From Prinia subflava (Eukaryota; Chordata; Aves; Passeriformes; Cisticolidae): a stretch of 64,000 nucleotides of DNA. Of the stretch, positions 1 through 11,800 are shown piece by piece (the stretch's first letter is position 1; each line of letters starts with the position of its first letter). Location of the stretch: the NCBI RefSeq assembly GCF_021018805.1, contig NC_086247.1:89760140-89824139 (forward strand), written 5' to 3'. The translations under genes were made by a program, and so were the position numbers. Below the pieces are notes generated by a model. That model made no database searches. It was not told the origin of the DNA and saw only the letters and a list, made by a program, of their open reading frames with translations.

Positions 1-719
1 TTGTGGGGAGCAGGAGGTTTTGGAAATTTGAGAAAATAACTTGTAGTTCAGTAGAACTTTCACTAGCTCTGTTTGGGCTGTAATTTGCAGCCTGAAAGAC
101 ATAGATATAAAGAAAACACTTCCAGGAAATAACGTGGCTTAGATTAATCGATGTTGCTGCATATGTTTAAGTCAATTACTCAGAGGAAAAACAAAAATTC
201 TTAACTGTTTATAGTACCTAAAACTAATATAAATAAAGCACTGCTCTCCAAAACTTAGAGAAGTTTTTATCTTACGAGCATTAAGTGCCTTCACTTATTT
301 TCTTTAAACAAAACAAAATGAATATTCTGCCTTTTTTCTAATTTTTACCAGGATAAAATTTTTTCTTTATAAAAAGAAAGAAAATTAATGAACACAGTTT
401 ATACTAAAGATTAAGGTGTATGTATACATTTGCTGGGCAGTAACTTGCTTGTTTTGCACACTGATGAATTTTCAGTTAAAATTTTATTAATCTGTGTCCA
501 TTTTCTATTTTTAGGTTCATATTCAACAGTAAAAAATGTATTAGAAAGGGCTTAAGAAAGGCTGGTGGGGGAGGATGGGAGAAAAAATTAAGTGAACTTT
601 AAGGTCAGTGTCATAAAGGTACCACCTAACCTGATTATTGTCTGCCCTCTGGAGAGGGGAGAATATTACACAGCTGCATTAGAGTTGAGAAAAATGAGAA
701 GCTGAAGAGGAAATTGTAT
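1..719. other. AT-rich non-coding stretch
   Basis: No open frame of note, no recognisable repeat and no CpG-rich segment. Short A and T runs only. Confidence 0.6.
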
Positions 720-760
720 TACTCTCTGAATAGAGAGTATGTACAACTGTATGTTGTACA
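720..760. repeat. Two abutting perfect stem-loops
   Basis: Positions 720-739 form an inverted repeat with 8-bp arms (TACTCTCT / AGAGAGTA) around a 4-nt loop. Positions 740-760 form a second one with 8-bp arms (TGTACAAC / GTTGTACA) around a 5-nt loop. The two hairpins touch with no spacer. The structure is seen directly; any function is unknown. Confidence 0.85.
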
Positions 761-3337
761 GTTAATGAGTGAGGGCTACTTAGTTTCCTTTAAAAAAAAA
801 CACTTGAGTCATGTAACTGAATAAGAAAAGGTAACTATAAAAATCTTGCACTTTAGCCATGAAAGTGAGGTGAATATCGCTTAGTATACAACTGCTTTTT
901 CCTTTTAGGAAGCCAGAGGCTCTCCATGAAGAGAAATGCATTGTTTACATGTTTGGAAAGGTTCGTTCCATATCCCAACAGTAATCTTCTTATGATGGCA
1001 TGGCAAAATCTAAATGGTACCTTACTGTTTTCACTAACTTTGCAGCTTCACTTTCCTGAGGCCCCAAGGTTATTTCTAGGCAGAGGTGCATTTCAGCAAA
1101 GAGAAATTGTGAGGGAACTGAGGAGCAGGCTTCCCTTCTATGTACCCTGCCTCATCCACGAGAGCTGCAGGCTGTGTCAGTCAGGGGAGAAGAGCACTAG
1201 GGACGGTGTGACTCTGCCTTGCTGGCTGGTGGCTCAGCCTGTGCCTTCCCTGCTGTCAGGCAGTGTGTAGACTTTTGGATAGGGGTGGTAGGGGTGCTGA
1301 GAACTGAGTGTTGGAGAATGGAGGAATCAAGGGAGCGCACCTTCACCTGATCTTTGTCGTGATGGCTAAGGACAAAGGGTTCCCACTCTTTGATTTTTCT
1401 GTGGTAATGGGCTTTTTAATCTCGAGTGGCCTACCTTTATGTAAAGCCTCTATCCTCTTACTTTATTCAGAAAGCACAAGATGTTTTTTGATTGATTCAC
1501 ACTGAAGTGCTCACATTGAAAACATTTCCAGAGTTACACAGTGTAGAAGAAATACAAAATTAAAGTCCTTCAGTGTAGAAGTATACATGAAATGATGGAT
1601 ATTTCTTTAGCTTTGAAAAACAGGTTGTCCTTCAACTCCTTCTACTCCAAATCCGTTCTGGGAAACTCATTCAGCAAATGAACACTGTTCAAACCTTCAG
1701 TCTCTTTGCTGGGTACAAGGACCAGCAACATTTTTACAAGTTACTCTCACAGTTGAAATGTGCTTATTAACAACACATTAATTGCTTGCCTGTTGCAAAG
1801 TAAAAACAGATGCCTTTAATCAAACTATTTTTCATGCACTAAATTCCCTATTTTGACTTTTATCTATGCTTGGTATTCAAATGTGGAATTCTACAAGATG
1901 CTAATTTTGGCACATTTCTTTGAGAAGTAGCATGTACATTTCTAGTAGGTGCTTTAAATTTTATGTCTAATATTTAGTGTATCTATTTTCCTTAGTTATT
2001 AGAGGGGCAGGGCAAGAGAAATCCTGGACTCAGTGGCATGGTTAGTAATGCTTTGATTGGGTGCATTGACAGTAATAATTCTGTTGGATTTTTTGAAAGT
2101 GTTTTTGGTAGAGTGCTTGAAAATAATTAAATACAAATATTACTGCACAAGAAACCATCATTTTTGGCTAAGCCTGATACAACGAGAAATGAATGATTTT
2201 TCTGCACTGCTTTGAAATGCAAGAACTTAAAATACAGGCATTGGTTTATTCTGCCTTTTGTTACACTGAGAGCTTTGTAAATGTGCAGAGCAGAGAACAC
2301 AGACTTTTTTTCCTCTCTTTTAACAACCGAGGGTTTAGAGCGGCTGCTGGCGCAGGAGGAAATGCCATTAGATAGATACAAGAAAAGCCAATATTCCATG
2401 TTATTCGTGCAGACAACTAACATTTGAAACTTGCACGAAGTGCTTCCACTTAAAAGCTGTCAGTCACATTGGTTATAAAAAGCCCAGAGCACTCAGGGAC
2501 TGTCAATCACTTCTTAGGAGAGAGAGCTGACATCTTAACATTTACTTTGCCAGTATTTACCAGATGCAGAAAACCAAAGGGTGAAAATTCAAATGAAAAC
2601 ACACATTCATGCTGATCATATAATACAAGGGAAACATTTAGATCAGTTACTGTAGCTGCTCACCTAGGAGCCTCCAATCCCGAGAAGGTTTTTCTCTTTT
2701 GCTCTATGAATAGATCTGTTGCAGGCTGGCTCTGCCGTGTTACAGGGAAAAGCCTTTTGCAGACAGTGTCTGTGGAGGGCTGTCACAAAGTCATCAGGTG
2801 AGGAAACAGGATAACTCTGGCCCATTATGTCTAGGGGAGTAGCATGAAATGTGCAGAGGACTTGGAAAGGGCACATAAAGGGTAGCTACCTTGCTTTTTT
2901 TCTTATGGTAATAGGGGAGTGGGTGTTGTAATTATCAGGCTGATGACATATTCTCTTGCAAGCAGAGGATTGGCAAGGAAAGGAAGAGGAGGAACCAGTT
3001 AATTCAAATACGTCTTCTGATCTTTTTCTGTATGTTTCTAGATCTAGTTGTCCCTGGACTACCCTGATGTTTTAGATACTGATCCTGGTGCTTCAGTGTG
3101 ACTTCACCTGTGGGTAGCACTGTGAATTCAGCAGCTGGAACCTCTGGTCAGAACCACAGTTATTGTTATCGCAGAGCAGGAGGTGTAGGTGCAGCTGTGA
3201 AGCAAGATGCAGAGATGGTGTTCACACATTGCAGGCATGTACATGTGCTGCTCTACTGAAGGTAAAAGGAATGTTGTCCTTGAGGCTGCCTCCAGCAGTT
3301 CCCTGGGCCTGAGTACCCAGTACTGCATTCCCACAGC
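761..3337. other. Non-coding stretch
   Basis: AT-rich DNA with short, unconvincing open frames. A 52-nt block at 909-960 has a good acceptor but a weak donor and is treated as a finding, not a gene. Nothing else was recognised. Confidence 0.5.
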
Positions 3338-3366
3338 TGCATGCATCTGCATGCATGCATGCATGG
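3338..3366. repeat. (TGCA)n microsatellite
   Basis: Short run of TGCA/GCAT units interrupted once by CTGC. The sequence is self-complementary, so it can also form cruciforms. Confidence 0.85.
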
Positions 3367-6282
3367 GACTCTTGGTCCATCTTTGACCAGACCGCCAGTC
3401 TAAGTCAGCATGGCCAAACACAGCAACTATGGAAATGTTCAGAACTCCACTTTATTTAAATAAAGTCACTCACGTGAGCGCTTCTTTGCCAGAGTCTTCT
3501 GGAAGCAAACAGGTTCCAATGTTTATATCTCTTGGAGTGGTGCAGCCAACATCTGCAGTGAGTTGTTCACTGATGATCCCAGATTTTGTTCACTGTATGC
3601 ATCCAAATGTTAAGTCTCACAATCCTAATGCCTTTGGTTCTGCAAGTCATCTTCCATGTGGAGTTCCTCCTGCCAGTTGGAATAGAATTTTGTCCCAGAT
3701 CAAAACTCTAGATGAGGTTTTTAGAGAACTACTGTAACTGTAGATACTTATGTATGAATTTCTAGAACCGAATTCATGTTCCCATTCATTTCCCATTGTA
3801 GTCAATGAAAGTTAAATCAATATTTCCATCAGTTTATAGAATCACGTGATTTAGTTTACCTTGGAGCAGACACTTCTCAGCTGTGAGCAGAATAGTTCTA
3901 TAATCTTCATTGACTATTGAGTAGGTCTCCTTTGACTGTAGCAGGAATTCATACACTTACTACATATTAAGTGCCTTAATCTTGAACTAAATCTCACCGT
4001 TGCAGCCAGCTGCTTCAGTGACTCCGCCCATTTAGAGGACTTCCCCTACTGGGATTATAGCCTTGTCTTGAAACTCATATTCCCACACACGTGGAGCTGC
4101 TGTGTTTCCTTTCACAGCAGGGCTGTTTGACACATGGTAAGTACACACTTTAACCTTTCAGGCATCTTTAACTTGCATACAGACAGTCCTACAGCTGTGG
4201 CAACCCCAAGCTCACTGTGGCTAAGCAGACCAAGTATTTACCAGTTACTCGAGATCTTTCTCTGTGTATTTGTGTGTCAGGTTTATATATTAGCCTGAAG
4301 TGGTATGAAGAATACCAATTTAGGTTATGGAATATAGATAGATTAATTATGTGATAATCAACAAGGTCTTGCTGCTGTGAGTGTGTATACCTGCATGGAA
4401 ACTATATTATGAGTCACAGATTACTGTAGGGTTCAGAGAGAACCTTCAGGTCTGATCAATAAGATCAAACTTATTATTTGGGGACTTGACTGGAGATAAA
4501 AGGTTTCCTCTGTTTTCCCCTTGGAAATGGGGAAAAGCTGGAGTAGTATACGCCACTGCTTATGACCTTTAGTTACCAAGGGAAAAAGCATTTTCTCATT
4601 GTTTCTTACATGTCATGTCTATCTGTTTATACATGGGCCAGGCCTGTATTCTCTAGTGCTTTTTTTTTGTATTAGGAAGTTGCTTCTTCCCCTTGGGAGA
4701 CTCTTTATCCTCCTTTCGAGAGTAAATAAAGAATGCTATTCACCATAACAATGAGTCTAGAAAAAGTAACAGAAAACAAAATGTCCCTGTATATATTTTG
4801 AATAGCTGAAAGTTGATTACATCAATGCTCTGCTAATCATCTTCAGATTTTAATGCCAAAACACAGAAGGCTATGATTTGTATGAACCAGGGGTTGGAAC
4901 TAAGAGAAAGATAAATAGCTTAGTGTAAGAAAATGTAGACTGAATGTGTATTGAGTAATTTCCTAATAGAAGTAACCGCTGGTATGCAGAACGGACTTCT
5001 GTGGTCCACAGAGGATGTCAAATAAAATGCGTGTGTTTTTTATTTCTTGAAATACTACAGAAGTTATATGTGAAAAATACAGGGCAGAAGAGAGACCTTG
5101 TATTGTGTGCTCATCTCCTCTGTGTCCTGGGGTCCCATGTCCTGGGGGTCCTTTGTTGTACGACATAGAAGATACAGAGCACACGGAGTCAGGAAAACAG
5201 ATTGTGAATTCCTGTTTGTAGTGGTTATTCCTTTGCTCCCCTCCCCTGATGATACAGAAAGTTAGAAAACTCTTGATGTTGTAACCTGAAGCTCCACCAG
5301 ACAAAGAGGAGATTGTGACAGAGAGAGTTTAGGACTTGCTTGTATGAGCAAGATATGGCATTCCCAGAAGTGCCAATTCCTTGTTTGCAGTTTATGGAAT
5401 CTCATGAGCTGGAGACCTGTTCACATGCTGTGCAAGTTACTGCTACTAGCTGAACGCCAGCCTGTGGTATGAGGGATCCCCTTGTCAAATTTCTTCCAAG
5501 AACTAAATATAAATTCCATTAATTCACTCTTACCAGTCTGAAGTAGTTCAAGGAGCTCCAACAGTGAAATAAAAATAAGGTTCTCTTCACCTCAGATGTA
5601 GTGGTTGTAGGGTAAACTTCAGGTATTGAACCATCCATTTCTTTGGAAAAGTGGAATTGTGAATTGTAAGAGCAGCTTCCCTCTTTTCATCTAGTGATCA
5701 TAGCAGAATACAAGAGGAATTCCATTAATATTATCCAAGTGAAGGAAAATAGGAACTGATCTAAAATATTCATGTAATGTTGCGTAAATCATCAGCGAAC
5801 AAAGCAGCATGTAGTTAGGACTGCTTCTTTCTCTGAGCAACATTCAGAATTTTAGACATGGCCTTAAAAATAAGGAAATGGCTTCTGAAATGGTCGTTTT
5901 ACTGGATGCTTGTTGAGGATGAACAGAGTTTTACACCGTTTGGAAGTCCCTTTTACTTAAAGCAACTGTGACTGTCAGTCACTGCCAATGCTCATAATGT
6001 TCTGGGAAAACTGATTACAATTCTTACGTGTGCAGATATTAAAAGGAGGCAGAGTTTTCTCTAATCTGCTGTCAAAAGCTAATTTTGTCTTAAAATGACA
6101 AATAAAATGAAATTCTAATAAATGTGGGAATTTGAGGAAACCAAACATATTATTAAAAAAATTTTTGGAAAAACACACAAGGCAAACATAAGTATTCCAT
6201 TTGCAGATTTCAAATTACTTCTTAGACTGTTGCAATAAAACAGAGTATTGCTACAGTGAAGGAATGACATGTCAGGAGCTTG
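3367..6282. other. Non-coding stretch
   Basis: AT-rich, with no recognised repeat family, no CpG cluster and no exon with convincing signals. Confidence 0.55.
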
Positions 6283-6323
6283 GCTTTAAAAAAAAGTTGA
6301 GGTAATTTCTTATTTATTTTATT
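6283..6323 (-). promoter_or_regulatory. Candidate polyadenylation signal (minus strand)
   Basis: Read on the minus strand, two overlapping AATAAA hexamers (complements of 6318-6323 and 6313-6318) are followed about 20 nt later by a T-rich run around 6287-6296, the usual downstream element. They lie roughly 300 nt past the stop codon of the hypothetical minus-strand gene model at 8839-6622. AATAAA is common by chance in AT-rich DNA, so this supports the model only weakly. Confidence 0.3.
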
Positions 6324-6337
6324 TTCCTTTTGATTTC

Positions 6338-6370
6338 TCTCCCCCCCCACCCCTTTTTTTTTTTTTCTCT
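6338..6370. repeat. C-run plus T-run low complexity
   Basis: Eight C residues, A, four C residues, then thirteen T residues. Simple pyrimidine-rich sequence. Confidence 0.85.
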
Positions 6371-6436
6371 TAAATCTCTGGACTTCACACATTCAAGTTT
6401 TCTCCACAACAGCAAGGCCTATGTGTTTTATAATAA

Positions 6437-6457
6437 TTATATATGTATGTATGTATT
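6437..6457. repeat. (ATGT)n short microsatellite
   Basis: Short ATGT repeat following an AT-rich run. Confidence 0.7.
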
Positions 6458-7591
6458 TGGTAAAATATATGATTATTGGAAAACTACATGACTTGAGGAA
6501 AAGGGCCTTCAAGAGAAACATCAAATACTCTGAGATAAAGTCTTAGGAGCTGGCAGCATAAAATGAGGGAATATTTGCAAAGGCTCCATAGCAGTAAATA
6601 GAGAAAAGGCCTCTGGGACAGTTAGGTTGGGCTTCTGTTCTGGATGATCTTGTTCTCCATCGGGGTCACTTCTTCACTGCCTGTAGAAAGACACGAAGTC
6701 TCACTGGGCTGGAGATGGCTTTTGTGAGCAGCTCTTAAAGGGATGATGAAGGGAGACTTTTAATGTAACAAGCTGCACTTGCAGCTCCCATGGATCTGTG
6801 GTGACCTCAGGATACATGAGGGCTGTAATTCTATCCTGAATGAGATGCACTGGTCCAGCTTACCTGAGAGCTAACACTTACCATGTGCATAGATCCATAC
6901 TGAATAGCTGCTGCTGGACACCTGCAGGAGCTTGGGGAAGGGTGATAAACAGGTTTGTGACAGCCCGTTTGATACGCTGTGGCGCTAATAGCTGGAGAGA
7001 GCGCTCTGTAGGTAGGGAACCGCTGTGCGGAATTAGTCAGTCACCAGTCTGCTCACAGCGCCGTACCAGGAGTAGGCTGCGAAGCTGAGCCAGACAGTTG
7101 GTGCTCTCCTGTAGGCATCCAGACAAGCCCGTTCTGGGATGACATTTGCTATGCTGCAGATATGTCATGGATCATTTTTCACAGCCATGTTGAAGTGGCT
7201 TATTTATTATCATCTGTTCTGCTGTTATATCCTGGACGTGGGAGAACTGTGTACTGTACCACAGTGCCAGGAATTCCTTGTTACTGTGCAACCTGATTCC
7301 AGGAGAAGGCTTAGGAAAAGGCTCATCGCTTTCCTCAAGGCTGCAACTGCTACGGCAAGACACTGCAGACTGAACCACCGAGTCAGATCCCAGGAGTTAC
7401 AGCTGAAGTTAGTGGATTGATATTTAAGTGAATGACCTCTAAGCAAAGAAGTACTGGATTTGTCATCTTTCCACTTACCTCAGGTTTAGAAATCAAATAC
7501 CAAAATTGTTGCCAGCAGAACAATTTGACCTTGGGTGTAGGCAGCTCTGTAATAGTCCACTCAAGATTTGCTGAAGTCACATTATCAAGAG

Positions 7592-7655
7592 CAGTGATTC
7601 TCAGCTATGCTTCACAGATCGCTAGTGGCTTGCAAAGCCATGGTCCTGTAAAAGG
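7592..7655. mobile_element. hAT/Charlie-like terminal fragment
   Basis: The segment begins CAGTGATTCTCAGC and continues with GCTAGTGGCTTGCAAAGCCATGG. This resembles the terminal end of Charlie/MER-type hAT transposons, whose ends read CAGTGGTTCTCA followed by a 'ccactagtggtctgcaaagcca'-like stretch. No matching opposite terminal repeat was found downstream, so only one degraded end remains. The family call comes from remembered consensus and needs a repeat-library search. Confidence 0.4.
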
Positions 7656-8839
7656 TTGGTGTTACAAGGCAGCCCAGAGTGCATTCAGAAAGTTGACAGT
7701 GATCCATGAACAGGATGCCAAGGACTTGCTGCCATTACTGTGCTGGAGCGTGGGGAGTTTTCAGTGTTACTTTTCACAGAGAAAGGAGCTAATGACTTTA
7801 AGAAATGGTAGCAGGACATGGTTGTTGTGTTTTCTAGGCTTAGTGTGTAATTTTTACAATTTTCTTACCTTGCCCTGTATCAGAATAACACTTGCTACCA
7901 TTCAATACTGTAAAAACACATTTCTGGGCAAGTCACTCATTTTTCTCCGGGTTGCTTGTCCAGTTTGATTTGTGTTGCTATCCTAAAATTTTTATCAGTA
8001 TGATTAATTAATTTATCGGCTAATACCTGTCATCCAAGATGACTCTTTTGTTATTAGGAAGGAATCAGATTGATCTTCTTGGAAGCCAGGCTAGTGCAAA
8101 TGCCAGTTACTGTGGTTAAAAGTGCCCTGCTGTATGGGCTGTCAGAAATCCCACTGAATCTGCTGGAGAACACTTACATTCAGTGCACAGGTTTTAAAAG
8201 TGACCCAGCATAAGAATGCCTTTGCTTCCAGTTGTTATTGTTGCCTGTGTGAGGGTACTACTGGGAGACTCTAAACAATAGCGTGGCCCCATTGCACCAG
8301 GTCTTGTTTACCATTGGAAGAGTGTTGTGATGGAAATAGCTGATAAAAGCTGTCATCTTTAGTCTGCAGCTGGAAGGTAGGCTAGATGGTTTGCCTGAGA
8401 TGGCATGGAGGGGAACCCATCCCTGTTAAGGACTGAGTTTCAGCCATTTACCTCTTCCTGCTACAGCCCAGCCTGGAACTGGAACAACACAAGCTGGGAC
8501 CTGCTGTGGAGGAAGTTTCCCATGACTTGCCTGCTGGCTTTCAGCTGGTGAAATGAAAGGCCAGCAGCCCAGTTGATTAAGGACAGAAGATGAGCAGGCT
8601 GCCTGGGGGAGTTTTGTGTTCTTAGAAGCCCTTTGGTCAGACAAGGAGAGGGCGCCGGTTTGCCCCAGCAGATGAGCACCTGCGGGGGTGCGACAGCACA
8701 AGTTCCCCCAGTTCACAATTAGGAGAAGCTGCATGTCTGGGACTGGCTTCCCTGCTTTCATAGGAGACATTAGCACTGCCTGACCAGCAAGGTGGCTTTC
8801 TGGGCAAGTGGAGGTGCAGTCTGTCAAGAGAGGGCTCAT

Positions 8840-11800
8840 AAAGCTTTTTTTTCAGTGTTGTCATGTCTTGGTTTTCTGTTGGCAGTAACAGAGGTTTTCC
8901 TGTCAGAGCCATCAAAGCATAGGTCGAAGCAAGAATTCACCTAACTAGCTAGAATAAATGATGCGGGGCCTGTGGCAATGCAGTGGTATAAAGTGTTAAA
9001 AAATGGGTTGAAGACAACTATCTGAGGAAGTGTTGTCATTTACTGAGAAATTTACTTTGCCAGCTAGTACAAGTCCAAACATTGAACTTGTTAAGATTTT
9101 TAATTTTTTAAAGCAACTGTAGCACGAAGGAGAAAATTTATAGAAGATGTTGAGACTTTGTTCTCTTTTTTTACATGGAGCCTTGTTACTGAGCCAGGAC
9201 ATGAAAAGTGTCTAGGAGGAAAACTCGAATTAATCTCTTCTAATCCAATAGAATACAAAAGTAGGCATAAAACAATGGCTGAACAAAATGAACTCAGATT
9301 TTAAATTTTTTTATTATAATGTAGCAGTAGTCAGTAACAAAGGAAATTCATTTTGCTTTGTTCACTTTGTGATGTTTGTTAGATTAGCAATATCCTGTGA
9401 AAATGCTGTACCTCAGACAGCAGAGTACAGCTTTTTCTAGGATATGTGTAAATATTCTTATTTCTGGTGTGCTACGAAAGAGGGAAATTAAGACATGCCA
9501 TACTGTACTCCTAATTCTAACCTGCTATTTCAGATGTTTTAATTTGCCAGACACAAGTGAGGAGTCATTCAAAGATTTAATGTGTGTTGCCCCCATTGTT
9601 TCTGATAAACATGCACTCTTGCCTGCTAGTCAGAGACCTGCAGTACTTAGGTGGTGTGTATTTGTCAGTCTAGTTTGGTGCTTCAAGTTATTCCTCACTG
9701 TTGCTGAAGTTAAGTGGTGAATCAGAGTGGTTCTGTGCTTACAGCTATGTAACCAGAAGCATAAGTTGGCCTGTAAGTGGTTGTTAATAGAGCAGGGACG
9801 TGTTTATATTGCTTTGTTAGACCCGCTTCCTAATGAAAAAGTCATTATGCATTAGGATAGACTGTATTAATTGTTAATCTCTCCTTTCCATACAGTGAAA
9901 CTAATCTTTTATGAACTCATAGAATGTTTCAATCAAATTTGACAGCAGCATAGGGTTTATTGTCTTAAGTTCTTGAAAGCAGGTGGTCAGGGAGAAGGCA
10001 GCAGGAAGGTTTCCAGGCTGCAGGACCCAGAACCCAGAGCCTATCAGACCTCTGAGTGCCCATGGTGGAAGGAAGCCCTGAGATGCAGGCCCTTGTGGGA
10101 TCTGCTACTCACAGAGCTATTTGTCTGTGTGGAGGTCAAAAAGCTCTTAGCAATCCTGCTAAATTCTGCTTCTGCTCATGATTCTATATCCCTTTGCATT
10201 TTAAAAATATCTGCTGCTTTCAGTTAGAGAGGGAGAGAAGAAGACCACTTAGGACTTTGCACTAGTGCTATGGCTTTGTTAATGTCTGTGCCAGCCTTAC
10301 CAGCATGCTATCCACAATGGGAAGTCCATACTCTCAGCCTTCCCTCTGCTACTTTCCACCACCCCCATCCTGGCTGCACCAAGCTGTCTTCATGTGAGCT
10401 GTGGCCCTCAGCACCTTTCCAGTCTCGTCTTTTTAGCTGAGCTCATTTTTCTGCAGATTAGTGAGTTGAACTAGCACATGGAGGTAGGAGTCAGTGTCCT
10501 CACTACACACTTCTGATTTCACAGTCTGTCCCCCATCCCCAGCATGGTAAGACATGTGAGTGCCATAGCTCAGGTGCCTCTGCTGGCCTAGGAATGGGAA
10601 GCAGAAACAACCTATTTGGGATATTGTAAGGTCTGGTTTTGCAGCTATGTCTCACAGTTAGTTTGAACAGAATCCAACTGAGCAGGAACTCTGAGGGTGT
10701 TTTATTCTCTACCTCCTCATTCTTTAACAACGATTGCTAGAACCTGATGCACTGGTGGAAATTACTCAGCTCCTCTAACAGCCTCAGAAATGGGACAGGG
10801 ATTAACTGAGGCAGCTGAAATGGCTACTCCACGAACAGAAACAACAAGAGACATAGAAAGTGACCTGGGTTTCTGTGTGCTCTGTGCCTCACAGCTTAAA
10901 AAGCATCTCTACTGGTTGTAAGATGCTGAAATAACTAACAGTGCTATCTGCTGTGACTTCACAGGGGTTTTCAAACAAAACCTGAACATACATATTTTGC
11001 TGTTTGCGTGATGTCTGTGTGCATGATAGTTGTATAGGCAAACCAGATAACACTTTCTTTAAATCTGTTACTTTTGGATTCATGTTTTAACTAATTGCCT
11101 TTGTACAGCAAATTACAGTACCTTTCTCTTGTATTCAAGGAGCAATATACTGCTTGTGGCTAATTTTAACATCTCTGTTCTTGTGCACAGAAAGCTGAAA
11201 GATTCTGCTTTCTTGGCAGAAAACAGCAGCAAGTTCAAATTCTATTAAATTGAGTCAGTAGAGAGTTTTCTATTGCAATGGGAGAAACATTCAGAGGTAA
11301 CAATTGCACCAAGCTCACATTTAAGGCAGAGAAAAAGATTGGCTACTAAAAGATCCTGACTGAGACATTTTCAAAAGTGCCTTTATCTCCTGGGTGTCCA
11401 CCAAACATTGGGCATCTACAAGTGAGTCTTGACATATGGAGCTCATTATAGCCTTAGGATGGGATGGAGTGGAGTCTAGAGCTGCCATTCAGCCCTTCAG
11501 CTCTGTACGTAGGGATGCTGAGCCCATGGTCTGGGTGCCATATCTGCTCTCCGTACTCTCCTGCTGTGTATTTTGAGAATCTCACAGGTCTGTCAGTGTC
11601 ACCATGAGGAACTCTCTTGATCCTGCTGACCCAGCCACAACATGTGGCTTGTTTTGCAAGCCTTACCACCCAGTTTCCTACCTACCCTACCATCTTTCCA
11701 ACAGAATGCCCACTGTGTAGCACACAGATAAAAAAGCTGCAGTATCAACTGCAAGGACATTTTAAGTAAACACTTGGCTTCACTAATGCAGATTTTTGAA

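Larger units (their letters stand above)
6283..8839 (-). other. Hypothetical five-exon minus-strand gene model
   Basis: Product not recognised. Five minus-strand blocks could be joined: 8839-8452, 7907-7869, 7570-7479, 6921-6882 and 6680 to about 6300. The ATG is at 8839 (T at -3, a weak Kozak context). Donors read AGAG|GTAAAT, CAAG|GTAAGA, TGAG|GTAAGT and CATG|GTAAGT. Acceptors end in TTTTTACAG, GACTTCAG, CTCCTGCAG and TTTCTACAG. Block lengths keep one frame across all four junctions: 388+39+92+40+59 nt gives 205 codons and a TAA at 6624-6622. A polyadenylation signal follows near 6315. No domain, signal peptide or membrane segment is obvious, and the peptide resembles no family I know. Good splice pairs are frequent by chance in 64 kb, so it could equally be a long non-coding RNA or nothing. 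A shorter first block using an acceptor at 8504 (CTTCCTCCACAG) keeps the same frame. Confidence 0.15.

Noticed and set aside
7432..7968. Longest open frame in the window (plus strand, 178 codons)
   Set aside because: No recognisable domain, and a frame of this length is expected about once by chance in 64 kb of six-frame sequence. It also crosses a likely hAT relic and overlaps two blocks of the minus-strand model.
10566..10583. Reverse-orientation CTCF-like CCTCTGCTGG
   Set aside because: Two mismatches to the core, unlike the exact match at 48981.
10855..10905. Possible MIR-like phrase (GTGACCTGGG ... CTGTGCCTCA)
   Set aside because: Only a short stretch resembles the MIR core and the order and spacing do not hold up.
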